DNA of 64,000 nucleotides from assembly GCA_002401455.1 (NCBI GenBank), contig NVTE01000002.1:149860-213859 (forward strand), written 5' to 3'. A program made the position numbers and the translations under genes. Below are positions 54,243-62,813 of this stretch, piece by piece. The notes below the pieces were generated by a model, which made no database searches, was not told where the DNA came from, and worked only from the letters and a program-made list of their open reading frames with translations. The stretch is from Alphaproteobacteria bacterium (GTDB lineage Bacteria; Pseudomonadota; Alphaproteobacteria; Sphingomonadales; Emcibacteraceae). How positions within the stretch are numbered: position 1 is the first letter of the stretch; each line of letters opens with the position of its first letter.

Positions 54243-55638
54243 TCCCAAGCACCGGCTGACCGATGATGAAATCAAACGCCTGATCATGGAAAATGCTCGC
54301 CTGAACAAAACGGTTCAGGTCCTGATGGACCGGGTCGAAAATGAAATGGATCAGCAGCAGGACAGTTTCACCATCTTTCAAACCGCCATCAAGCTGGAAG
54401 AAACCGTCAATCTGCGCACCAATGAACTGAGCATCCTCAACAACCGCCTGCGGACCGAACTGGCCGAACGGGAAAAGATCGAGAAAAAGCTCCAGATTAC
54501 CAAACGTCAGGCCGAAGAAGCCAACCGGAGCAAGACCACATTTCTTGCCACCGCCAGCCATGACCTGCGCCAGCCCCTGAATGCGGCCCGACTGTTCATC
54601 GAAAGCCTGTCGGCGGCCAATATCGGCCCGGAGAATGACCATTATGTCACCCGGATCGCCAGTTCCCTTGATACCCTTGATGACCTGCTGAGTATTCTGC
54701 TTAATATTTCCCAACTGGACTCCGGCGGTATCCAGCCCAATTTTTGCCATTTCAGCTTACAGGAACTGCTGGACCGGATTGTGCCCGACTATATCAGCAC
54801 CGGGGACAATCGCGGCCTGCGGGTGCGCATGGTGAAAACTTCCGCCCTGGTCCACAGCGACCCGCGCCTGTTGGAAACCATCCTGCGTAATTTCCTCAGC
54901 AATGCGGTCCGCTATACCAAATCCGGCGGCGTGCTGATCGGCTGCCGCATCCGGGGGGACAAAGTCATCATCCAGGTTATCGACAGCGGCATCGGCATGC
55001 GCGCCGATCAGCTAGATGATATTTTTGATGAATTCACCCAGGTCCATGAGGACCTCTCCGTCGGGGGCCGGGGCATCGGCCTCGGGCTCAGCATCGTCCA
55101 GAGAATTTCCCGCCTTCTCCATGCCAAAGTCAATGTCAAATCCCGCCCGGATAGCGGCTCCAGCTTCCACATCACCCTGCCCCTGGGTGATCCGGACCAC
55201 TGCATCAACCCCTGGGAAAGAACCACCGCAAAACTGTTACCCAACAGTCTGTCCGGCCGCACCATCGCCGTGATCGATAATGATGAAGATGTGCTGGACG
55301 GCATGCAGACATTGCTCGGCAAATGGGGCTGCGAGATATATGTCGGCATCTCCGCCGATCTGTGCCTGGCCCAGCTCATCGAGCATGACATCTGTCCCGA
55401 CATCATCATCGCCGATTATCATCTGAGTACCAGCAAGACCGGCATTTCAGCTATCCGGGAAATTCGCACTGAGTTTCCGGAAGGGCACCTGGGCCCTATT
55501 CCGGCGATCGTGATCACCAGTGACCGGGACCCGGAACTGGAAAAAACCCTGAAAGCAGAAAATCTGCCGCTGATCCATAAGCCGGTGGCCGTTGCCAGCC
55601 TTCATGCCCTGATCCAGCATCTGCTGCCCCAAAGTTGA
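54235..55638 (+). CDS. Hybrid sensor histidine kinase, NahK/ErcS'-like
   Basis: This protein of 467 residues has no transmembrane helix. Domains in order: N-terminal coiled coil (about 15-95); HisKA with phospho-His H109 in ATASHDLRQPLNAARLF; HATPase (NAVRYTKSGGVLIGC; GIGLGLSIVQR); C-terminal receiver with acceptor D394 in IIIADYHLST. The coiled coil plus SHDLxQPLNAARLF resembles Pseudomonas NahK/ErcS' kinases of the ethanol-oxidation regulatory network. It is coupled to the FIST gene and meets the LuxR regulator gene tail to tail with 3 bases between them. It probably phosphorylates that regulator (inference). Confidence 0.92.
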   Translation: MTDPKHRLTDDEIKRLIMENARLNKTVQVLMDRVENEMDQQQDSFTIFQTAIKLEETVNLRTNELSILNNRLRTELAEREKIEKKLQITKRQAEEANRSKTTFLATASHDLRQPLNAARLFIESLSAANIGPENDHYVTRIASSLDTLDDLLSILLNISQLDSGGIQPNFCHFSLQELLDRIVPDYISTGDNRGLRVRMVKTSALVHSDPRLLETILRNFLSNAVRYTKSGGVLIGCRIRGDKVIIQVIDSGIGMRADQLDDIFDEFTQVHEDLSVGGRGIGLGLSIVQRISRLLHAKVNVKSRPDSGSSFHITLPLGDPDHCINPWERTTAKLLPNSLSGRTIAVIDNDEDVLDGMQTLLGKWGCEIYVGISADLCLAQLIEHDICPDIIIADYHLSTSKTGISAIREIRTEFPEGHLGPIPAIVITSDRDPELEKTLKAENLPLIHKPVAVASLHALIQHLLPQS

Positions 55639-55641
55639 GAC

Positions 55642-56325
55642 TTATCCGGAGAGGCCTTTGGCGGCAATGACCGCCTGCAGGCGGTTGCTGACCCCCAATT
55701 TACGCAGGATGGCCGAGACATGGGCCTTGACGGTGATTTCGCTGATCTCCAGCTCATAGGCGATGATCTTGTTGGCCTTGCCCTCGCCCAGAAGGTCCAG
55801 AACCGCCAGCTGACGCGGGGTCAGGGTTGATTTCCGGGAGCTGTCGTCTTTAATCTCTGCCTTGAGCCGGCCCCGCGGTTCCGGGGACATTCTACCCAGC
55901 CCCCCCATACTTCCCAGACCTCCAAGAGCCTCTGTCGGGATATAATTGCTGCCGGACATCACCAGGCGGATGGCGTTTTTCATCACCTCCTGAGACGATG
56001 ATTTCGGCAGATAGCCCATAGCGCCGTGGGAGAAGCTCTCGCGCACAGTGGCTTCATTATCGGTGGAGGAGACCATCATCACCGGTACGGACGGTACTTT
56101 ACTACGAATGGCGATCAGGCAGGAAAAGCCCTCGGCCCCGGGCAGGTTAAGGTCCAGCAGGATCAGGTCGAAGGGCGGCAGCTGGTCCAGCGCCTCCATT
56201 GTCTCGCGGGTGGTTGAGGTACAGACACATTCGGAGCCGGGCGCGAACACCCCGAGGGCGACACCCTTCAACGCCTCATGAAAAAGCGGATGGTCATCGG
56301 CGATCAAAACACGTTTGCAGTCCAT
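55642..56325 (-). CDS. LuxR/NarL-type response regulator
   Basis: This 227-residue protein has a receiver domain with the acidic pocket VLIADDHPLF and phospho-acceptor Asp in LILLDLNLPGAEG, a Gly/Met-rich linker (GGLGSMGGLGRM), and a LuxR helix-turn-helix (LTPRQLAVLDLLGEGKANKI; EITVKAHVSAILRKLGV). I chose ATG 56325; the frame extends 11 codons to a GTG. Likely output of the FIST-kinase module beside it. Possible targets are the aldehyde dehydrogenase and qhp promoters nearby (inference). Confidence 0.92.
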   Translation of the reverse strand: MDCKRVLIADDHPLFHEALKGVALGVFAPGSECVCTSTTRETMEALDQLPPFDLILLDLNLPGAEGFSCLIAIRSKVPSVPVMMVSSTDNEATVRESFSHGAMGYLPKSSSQEVMKNAIRLVMSGSNYIPTEALGGLGSMGGLGRMSPEPRGRLKAEIKDDSSRKSTLTPRQLAVLDLLGEGKANKIIAYELEISEITVKAHVSAILRKLGVSNRLQAVIAAKGLSG

Positions 56326-56423
56326 AGTGTAAGCTACCCTAATTTTTCCCGCCCCCACTATAAACCCTCTCCCCGAACAGACAATCCTTATATTTCGGTA
56401 GGTGTGTTTTTCCTGTGTCGCTG

Positions 56424-57356
56424 TTATTTGGGGAAAACATACATTGACGCAATACCCTTGAGAGTTCCCAGTTCAACGAAGAATGGTTTCTCATCTAAAC
56501 CAAGTCCAGGTTTGGTCCAAACCATACGGAATTCCTGTTGATACCAATACCTGAAATCTTTGACTAAATGACCGGGAATATGTGCAGGATCGGGCTTATA
56601 TGGATCATAATAAACAACTTCAGAAGCCGTCATTTTTAGGTCTGGTCGAACGGCATTTACCGCCCGCTCCAGACGCTTTTGGAAACGTCGTGGATTTGTG
56701 ATAATCAACAACCCGTCCCCATCGAAATCATCTAATTGTCGAGGTTGGTATTGTTGAGTGAGGCAAAGCACAAAAAAATTGTCATTAATATCCCTTGTAA
56801 TAGTCAAATCGCCTAAGGGTTCAAAAGGTGCGCCTATTATTTTCCCACTAAATTCATCAATCTTTTGTATAAGGACACCCTTACGGCTTAGAATTGTCTT
56901 AACCTTAAGTTCATCGTCCCGAATTGCAATATTCAGACTAGGGTCCGAATATGATACAGCAGGTGCAATGCGTATCCGTCCTCGGCTATAAGCATCAATA
57001 ATATGTTGTCGTTGACCAATACGGACAAGATATGGCTGATCTGGCAATGCCTGCCCCTTCAATATTCTCAGACCTCTAGGTGGTTCCGGATGACTTACCC
57101 TTGGCAGATTATCCATAATTTTCAGTGTACGGAAATCTAATCCTCGAAGAATAATTTCCTCTTGAATATGCGTCCCCAGTTTCATCCACTCTACGCCTCC
57201 AGCATCAGTATGAATTGAGATTTGCCCATTGTCATTCACTGTTAAAGAGTTGAAATTAATTTCTTGTGAACGTTTTTCAATCTCTGAAATGGAGGCCGTT
57301 TCTAAATAGCGATCCCCCCGATATTTCATTCTCCAATATTCGTGTCTTTTCATCAT
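56424..57356 (-). CDS. Unrecognised soluble protein, AT-richer than neighbours
   Basis: I do not recognise this protein of about 310 residues. It is soluble and mixed alpha/beta, with an N-terminal EYWRMKYRGDRYLE and a C-terminal half rich in aromatic and basic residues (YYDPYKPDPAHIPGHLVKDF; YWYQQEFRMVWTKPGLG). Base composition is lower in GC than the flanking genes, which hints at acquisition. ATG 57356 (or 57353) starts the soluble part; the frame extends 74 codons further to TTG/other starts but that part is hydrophobic nonsense overlapping the next gene's promoter. The ribosome binding site is weak. Confidence 0.6.
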   Translation of the reverse strand: MMKRHEYWRMKYRGDRYLETASISEIEKRSQEINFNSLTVNDNGQISIHTDAGGVEWMKLGTHIQEEIILRGLDFRTLKIMDNLPRVSHPEPPRGLRILKGQALPDQPYLVRIGQRQHIIDAYSRGRIRIAPAVSYSDPSLNIAIRDDELKVKTILSRKGVLIQKIDEFSGKIIGAPFEPLGDLTITRDINDNFFVLCLTQQYQPRQLDDFDGDGLLIITNPRRFQKRLERAVNAVRPDLKMTASEVVYYDPYKPDPAHIPGHLVKDFRYWYQQEFRMVWTKPGLGLDEKPFFVELGTLKGIASMYVFPK

Positions 57357-57577
57357 AAGGCTGTATATATGTACTTTGACGTGTACTTCAATGTAGAAAT
57401 TGAAAGTATTACGTTTTGCAAAAACTAATTGAATGGAAACCAATGTCAATACCCTTGCTTCAAAAACACTGTCACAAGCCACCCACATTGTCCTCACAAA
57501 GCCCTTGTATCTCACCATAAATAATGATTGAATGGCAAAAAACACACACTCATTAAAACGGCTAGAGGAGCAGGGCA

Positions 57578-58036
57578 ATGTATCAGGTTACCATTAATGG
57601 AAAACAGCATCAGGTTGATGTGGACGGGGATACGCCGCTACTCTGGGTGATCCGCGATGAACTGGACCTCACCGGCACCAAATTCGGCTGTGGTATTTCA
57701 GCATGCGGGGCCTGTACGGTGCTGGTCGACGGGGTGCCTGAGCGCTCCTGCCAGATTCCGATCGAGGACGCACGCGACATGAGCATCACCACCATCGAGG
57801 CGGTCTCGGGCAAGGTCGCCCAGGCAGTACAGGACGCCTGGCGGGAGAAGGACGTGGTGCAATGCGGCTATTGCCAGTCGGGACAGATCGTTCAGGCCAT
57901 CGGCCTGCTCAAAGAAAATTCTGCGCCGACCGACAGTGAAATTGACGCCTATATGTCGGGCAATGCCTGTCGCTGCGCCACCTATCACCGCATCCGCGCC
58001 GCCATCCATGTCGCCGCACAGAAACTGGAGGGTTAA
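57578..58036 (+). CDS. Isoquinoline 1-oxidoreductase-type 2Fe-2S subunit
   Basis: This 152-residue small subunit of a molybdenum hydroxylase has a plant-type [2Fe-2S] domain (KFGCGISACGACTVLVDG, then C in ERSCQIP) and the helical second cluster domain (VVQCGYCQSGQI; GNACRCATYHRI). It carries electrons from the molybdenum subunit encoded next, 3 bases downstream. GAGGAG precedes the ATG. Acceptor in vivo is probably a cytochrome c or quinone on the periplasmic side, since the partner has a Tat leader. Confidence 0.93.
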   Translation: MYQVTINGKQHQVDVDGDTPLLWVIRDELDLTGTKFGCGISACGACTVLVDGVPERSCQIPIEDARDMSITTIEAVSGKVAQAVQDAWREKDVVQCGYCQSGQIVQAIGLLKENSAPTDSEIDAYMSGNACRCATYHRIRAAIHVAAQKLEG

Positions 58037-58039
58037 GCC

Positions 58040-60190
58040 ATGACAAGCACAACTTCACGCCGCGGATTTTTAAAAGGCTCTGCTGCCGCCGGTGCCACCC
58101 TGGTCATCGGTTTTAACCTGGCCGGACAGCTGACGGTTCAGGCCGGCGAGACTGTCGTTAAATCCTTCAACCCCTTCATCAAAATTCGCTCCGACAATAC
58201 CATCATCGCGGTGATCAAGCATTTTGAAATGGGTCAGGGCACCACCACCGGCCTGACCACGATCCTGGCCGAGGAACTGGACGCCGACTGGGACAGCATG
58301 GTGCCCGAATTCGCCCCCGCTGACCGTAAACGCTATGCCAACCTGTTCTGGGGCGGTGCCCAGGGCACCGGTGGTTCATCAGCCATCGCCAACTCCTTTA
58401 TGCAGTACCGCCAGGCCGGGGCCGTGGCCCGGGATATGCTGGTTCGTGCCGCCGCTGCCACATGGCAGGTGCCGGCCGCTGACATCACCACCCTGAAAGG
58501 GGTTCTGTCCCATGCCGGGTCTGGCAAATCGGCCACCTATGGTCAGATGGTCGGCGCGGCCGCTAAACTGACTCCGGCAGAAGATGTGCCGCTGAAGAAA
58601 CCCGAAGACTTCACCCTGATCGGCAAGGATTATCTGCCGCGCAAGGATTCGAATGCCAAAACAGACGGCTCCGCGATCTTTGCCATGGATGTTAAAATCC
58701 CCAATATGGTCTATGTGGTTGTCGCCCGACCGCCGCGCTTTGGCGGCAAGGTTAAAAGCTTTGACGACAGCAAGGCCCGCGCCGTTCGCGGTGTGGTCGA
58801 TGTCCAGAAAATCCCCCGGGGTATTGCGGTCTATGCCAAGAATACCTGGGCGGCGCTTAAGGGCCGGGACGCCCTGATCCTGACCTGGGATTTCTCGGAA
58901 GCCGAAAACAGATCAACCGATGAGATGCTGACCCAGTACCGGGACGCCATGAAAAAGACCGGCAATATTGCCCTGGACAAGGGTGATGCGGCGGCGGCCT
59001 CGGACTCAGCAGAGCAGAAAACCTCGCTCGAATTTGTCTTTCCGTTTCTTGCCCATGCGCCCATGGAGCCGCAGAATTGTGTCATCCGCTATGTGGAAGG
59101 CAAATCGGCGGAACTCTGGGACGGCTGTCAGTCGCCCTCCATGACCCAGGATGTGGTCGCCAAAATTCTCGACCTGAAGATCGACGATGTCAAAGTTAAC
59201 ACGGTCTATGCCGGCGGCTCCTTTGGGCGGCGGGTGACCGGCGATGCTGATTATGGTGGCGAGGCAGCCATGGCGGCCAAGGCCATCAAAGGAAAATATG
59301 CCGTTAAGCTGGTCTGGACCCGGGAAGACGACCTCAAAGGCGGCTTCTACCGGCCGATGCATGTGGAAAAACTCGATCTCGCCCTGAATCAGGACAAGGT
59401 CCCGACCCTGTGGCGGCACAGCGTCACCGGCATTCCGTTTTTCCCAATACCAGCCGATAAACTGGACGGTTCCGCGGTCGAGGGCCTGCAGAACCTGCCC
59501 TATGACATTGCCAACATCAAGGTCGACCAGCATAACATCGACAGCAAAGTCACGACCCTGTGGTGGCGTTCGGTCGGGCATAGCCACACCGCCTATTCAA
59601 AAGAGGTTGGCATTGATGTGATGGCCGAGATGGCCGGGGCTGATCCGCTGGACTTTCGCCTGAAGCTGCTGAAAGACCACCCCCGGGAGGCGGCTGTGCT
59701 GAAACTGGCCGCGGAGAAAGCCGGCTGGGGCGATAAAATGGCCCCGGGAAAAGGCCGCGGCATTGCCGTCCACGAATCCTTCAACAGCTTTGTCGCCCAG
59801 GTGGTTGATGTCTCAAAAGACAAAGACGGCGCGATCAAGGTTGACCGGGTTGTCTGCGTCATTGATTGCGGCATTGTCATCAACCCCGATGTGGTTCGGG
59901 CCCAGATGGAAGGCGGTATCGGCTATGGCCTGGGTGCGGTGATGCGCAACAAGATCAGCTTTGACAATGGCGAGGTGGAGCAGAATAACTTCCCCGATTA
60001 CCTGCCCCTGAGAATGTCTGACATGCCGGTCGTCGAGGTTCATATCATACCGTCCGGTGAGAAACCGACCGGGGTTGGCGAACCAGGCCTGCCGCCCCTG
60101 GCCCCGGCCCTGAGCAATGCTATCTTCCAGGTCACCGGCAAGCGGATCACTGCCCTGCCCATGACCGACAGCGGTATTGATTTTGCGTAA
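58040..60190 (+). CDS. Molybdopterin-binding hydroxylase large subunit (IorB/aldehyde-oxidase type), Tat-exported
   Basis: This 716-residue protein has a twin-arginine leader ([19 protein letters not shown]) and the IorB-type arrangement of the xanthine oxidase family. It shows [34 protein letters not shown] and the C-terminal [19 protein letters not shown] with the catalytic Glu. It hydroxylates an N-heteroaromatic or oxidises an aldehyde. The pair has the two-subunit form without a FAD subunit. No XdhC-like maturation chaperone is adjacent, so it must be elsewhere. Confidence 0.92.
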   Translation: MTSTTSRRGFLKGSAAAGATLVIGFNLAGQLTVQAGETVVKSFNPFIKIRSDNTIIAVIKHFEMGQGTTTGLTTILAEELDADWDSMVPEFAPADRKRYANLFWGGAQGTGGSSAIANSFMQYRQAGAVARDMLVRAAAATWQVPAADITTLKGVLSHAGSGKSATYGQMVGAAAKLTPAEDVPLKKPEDFTLIGKDYLPRKDSNAKTDGSAIFAMDVKIPNMVYVVVARPPRFGGKVKSFDDSKARAVRGVVDVQKIPRGIAVYAKNTWAALKGRDALILTWDFSEAENRSTDEMLTQYRDAMKKTGNIALDKGDAAAASDSAEQKTSLEFVFPFLAHAPMEPQNCVIRYVEGKSAELWDGCQSPSMTQDVVAKILDLKIDDVKVNTVYAGGSFGRRVTGDADYGGEAAMAAKAIKGKYAVKLVWTREDDLKGGFYRPMHVEKLDLALNQDKVPTLWRHSVTGIPFFPIPADKLDGSAVEGLQNLPYDIANIKVDQHNIDSKVTTLWWRSVGHSHTAYSKEVGIDVMAEMAGADPLDFRLKLLKDHPREAAVLKLAAEKAGWGDKMAPGKGRGIAVHESFNSFVAQVVDVSKDKDGAIKVDRVVCVIDCGIVINPDVVRAQMEGGIGYGLGAVMRNKISFDNGEVEQNNFPDYLPLRMSDMPVVEVHIIPSGEKPTGVGEPGLPPLAPALSNAIFQVTGKRITALPMTDSGIDFA

Positions 60191-60220
60191 CCCTTATCAA
60201 GGGGCGGAAGTGGACATAGT

Positions 60221-60517
60221 ATGATGGAAGATCAAAGAGGGGACATGTTGGCACAAAGCCGGTTGTTCCACGATAGGGTTGAACAGGAATATCTGAATAA
60301 CCCTGCGGCAAAAGGCGATGACGACTGGCAGGAAAAACAAAGGCTTCTGTTGGCCGACATGGCCCTGCATTTGTTTCAGACAGCCCTGAGGCCCGGAGGC
60401 CTCAGGCCGGACAAATTGCGCAATAATATCTATGCCATCCTGACCATTGCTGATCAGTTCCTGCCCGAGGCCGACCTTGCCACCGCCAAGGAGAAGCTTT
60501 TCAACAACCAACGTTAA
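60221..60517 (+). CDS. Small hypothetical protein
   Basis: This 98-residue, helical, charged protein (HDRVEQEYLNNPAAKGDDDW; LLLADMALHLFQTALRP; YAILTIADQFLPEADLATAKEK) has ggaag upstream of its ATG. I recognise no family. It lies 30 bases after the molybdenum hydroxylase gene on the same strand and may be co-transcribed with it. Confidence 0.55.
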   Translation: MMEDQRGDMLAQSRLFHDRVEQEYLNNPAAKGDDDWQEKQRLLLADMALHLFQTALRPGGLRPDKLRNNIYAILTIADQFLPEADLATAKEKLFNNQR

Positions 60518-60522
60518 AGACC

Positions 60523-60555
60523 GTTGCCAAATGAATGTGATTTTCATTTGGCAAC
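60523..60555. promoter_or_regulatory. 12-base-arm inverted repeat upstream of manC sigma-54 promoter
   Basis: gttgccaaatga-N9-tcatttggcaac is a perfect inverted repeat centred about 90 bases before the -24 element. It is in the right place for an activator (enhancer-binding protein) site. It is not followed by a T run, so a terminator for the small gene upstream is less likely. Confidence 0.6.
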
Positions 60556-60628
60556 TCAAAATGCATATTTTGGTAGCTTATTTACCATTTTTTCAACCTA
60601 AGCCTTTGATAAATAACAAAATCTAATT

Positions 60629-60645
60629 TGGCACGATTTCTGCTC
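60629..60645 (+). promoter_or_regulatory. Sigma-54 (RpoN) promoter for manC
   Basis: ttggcacgatttctgct matches the -24/-12 consensus TGGCACG-N4-TTGCW with one mismatch, and GG (60630-60631) and GC (60642-60643) have exactly 10 bases between them. It lies about 40 bases before the manC ATG. Confidence 0.8.
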
Positions 60646-60685
60646 CATTTCTTCATAAGACCCTATTTATTTATGGAGAATTACC

Positions 60686-62122
60686 ATGCCCAATATGAGT
60701 GAAGACACCAGTAATATTATCCCTGTTATTTTAGCCGGGGCGGCCGGTACCCGCCTGTGGCCCATATCCCGCCCGGATTTACCAAAACAATTCCAACCGG
60801 TTATTGGTCGTAAAACCCTATTCCAGCAAACCGTAATCAGATTATCAGAAGCGGGCCTCGGCCAGAAACCAATCATCATGACCAATCAGGAACATATCCA
60901 TCTGGTCACGGCACAACTGGCCCAGATCAATATATTGGACGCCGATATCATTGCTGAACCCTCATCCCAGGATACGGCACCGGCAATTTTAATTGCTGCC
61001 CTGACCGCCTTCAGACGAAACCCCAATAGCCAGATTTTAACCTTCCCGTCGGATCATAGAATTAATAATATTGACGTTTTAAAAGATACCATTGAAAACA
61101 AGAACCTTGACAGAAAGTCATTCATTGCTTTTGGAATTAAAGCCGAAAAACCGTCAAGTTCCTATGGCTATATAAAATATACCAACACATCCGGGGCTTT
61201 TCTTCTGGAGATTATTTCATTCACGGAAAAGCCGGGCCATGACACCGCAAAGTCGTTTATCAAACAGGGAAATTACCTGTGGAACAGTGGTATGTACTTT
61301 TTCCCAACGGCCCTGTTTATTGACAGAATGCAAATTCTGGAGCCGGAAATGGTTCATCATTGCATGGGGGCCATCTTTCGGGGAAAACACAAAAAAAAAA
61401 TATTCACCCTTGATCTCAAAACCTATCGCCAGGCTCGGAAAATATCAATCGATCATGCTTTAATGGAAAAAATTGACGACGCCAAGGTAGTAAAAATTTC
61501 ACTGGACTGGAATGATATTGGGTCCTGGTCATCGGTATGGGAATGCAGTGACCAGGATGAAAAAGGCAATGTCAAACTGGGCAATGTGGTCTGCAGCAAC
61601 TCCCATGGATCCTATATCCGCAGTGACGGAAAATTGACGGCGGTTATCGGGCTTGATGACGTTATTGTTATTACCATGGATGATGCTGTGCTGGTGGCCC
61701 GGAAATCCGAAGCCCAAAACCTGAAACAGCTGATGAGAAAATTAAAAAAACGCCACTGCAAGGAGATCGTCGCCCATTCTTCCGTGGTCCGTCCTTGGGG
61801 AAATTACAAAATCATCCAGGGAGGGGACCAGTTTCAGGTCAAACGCATTCTGGTCAACCCAGGACAAACCCTGTCTCTGCAATATCATCATTTTCGGGCC
61901 GAACACTGGACCATTGTCTCCGGCAAAGCAGATGTCACTGTTGACGGCACCCTGCGCCTCATGAAAGCCAATGATTCTGTCTATATCCCCATAGAAGCCA
62001 CCCACAGAATTGCCAACCCCTATGACAAGCCGGTGGAATTCATCGAAGTTCAATGCGGCAGTTATCTGGGCGAAGACGATATTATCCGGCTGGAGGATGT
62101 CTATGGCCGAGTGGCGGAATAA
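60686..62122 (+). CDS. manC: Mannose-1-phosphate guanylyltransferase / mannose-6-phosphate isomerase
   Basis: This 478-residue bifunctional enzyme makes GDP-mannose for exopolysaccharide or capsule. The N-terminal nucleotidyltransferase domain has AGAAGTRLWPISRPDLPKQF (GTRLWPxSR signature) and TFPSDHRI. The C-terminal cupin isomerase domain has QYHHFRAEHWTIVSGKADV. GGAG lies 9 bases before the ATG. It stands alone behind a sigma-54 promoter, so polysaccharide synthesis is probably switched by an RpoN-dependent activator. Confidence 0.93.
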   Translation: MPNMSEDTSNIIPVILAGAAGTRLWPISRPDLPKQFQPVIGRKTLFQQTVIRLSEAGLGQKPIIMTNQEHIHLVTAQLAQINILDADIIAEPSSQDTAPAILIAALTAFRRNPNSQILTFPSDHRINNIDVLKDTIENKNLDRKSFIAFGIKAEKPSSSYGYIKYTNTSGAFLLEIISFTEKPGHDTAKSFIKQGNYLWNSGMYFFPTALFIDRMQILEPEMVHHCMGAIFRGKHKKKIFTLDLKTYRQARKISIDHALMEKIDDAKVVKISLDWNDIGSWSSVWECSDQDEKGNVKLGNVVCSNSHGSYIRSDGKLTAVIGLDDVIVITMDDAVLVARKSEAQNLKQLMRKLKKRHCKEIVAHSSVVRPWGNYKIIQGGDQFQVKRILVNPGQTLSLQYHHFRAEHWTIVSGKADVTVDGTLRLMKANDSVYIPIEATHRIANPYDKPVEFIEVQCGSYLGEDDIIRLEDVYGRVAE

Positions 62123-62147
62123 ACCCCTTCCCCGGGAATAAGGCCAA

Positions 62148-62585
62148 CTAGCCCTCTTCCCCGCGCAAAGCCTTGAGCAGACTTTCGAACGGCAGGGTGA
62201 CACATGTGAATCGATTCTTGTGATCTGAGACAGGCTGAAAGATATTCAGCGCGGCCCATTTATCGTCGGACCAGATTTTATCCTTCAGGCTATTTTCCGC
62301 CAGATTATGCTGCAAGTCATCATGGATCGCCTGCAGGCTGTGTTCGGTTTCCCCAATTGAGCATTCCCCCAGGATTGAGGCGCTGGCCTGACACAGGACA
62401 CAGGCTTTGGTTTCATGGGAAAAGTCGGAAATTCTGTCCCCCTCCAGATTGACGTAAACGGTAATCCTGTCCCCGCACAGGGGGTTGTGAACCGTTAAAT
62501 TCAGATCCGAGCCCTCACGCTTTCCATGTCCCGTTGCGGCCGCCGCATATCTTAAAATAGCTTTCTGGTACAATTGATCGATCAT
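62148..62585 (-). CDS. NifU/IscU-like iron-sulfur cluster assembly scaffold
   Basis: This 145-residue protein has the U-type scaffold cysteines in HNPLCGDRITV, ETKACVLCQASASIL and NRFTCVTLPFESL, with the family pattern GxxxxxC. It receives sulfur and iron and hands on clusters. The convergent neighbour is manC. In alphaproteobacteria such a small scaffold protein often stands apart from the suf operon. Given the many [4Fe-4S] enzymes here it may be in demand, but no specific link is visible. Confidence 0.9.
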   Translation of the reverse strand: MIDQLYQKAILRYAAAATGHGKREGSDLNLTVHNPLCGDRITVYVNLEGDRISDFSHETKACVLCQASASILGECSIGETEHSLQAIHDDLQHNLAENSLKDKIWSDDKWAALNIFQPVSDHKNRFTCVTLPFESLLKALRGEEG

Positions 62586-62813
62586 GGAAATTTTCTTTAC
62601 TTTAATATAGGAGCTTATAAATTGACTATTCTATTCTTTGCGATCTGTCCAGTCTGGTTGGCAAATCATCTGGCGCATTATTGTTCGGTTTTCCCGATTT
62701 TTTCCGGTTTTGCTTGATTTACCGGTCATTGTAAATGTAAGACAGATAATAATATAAACAGTAAAAAATCACGATCAACAGAATATTCATTCTCAGGAAG
62801 GCTAAATATACTA

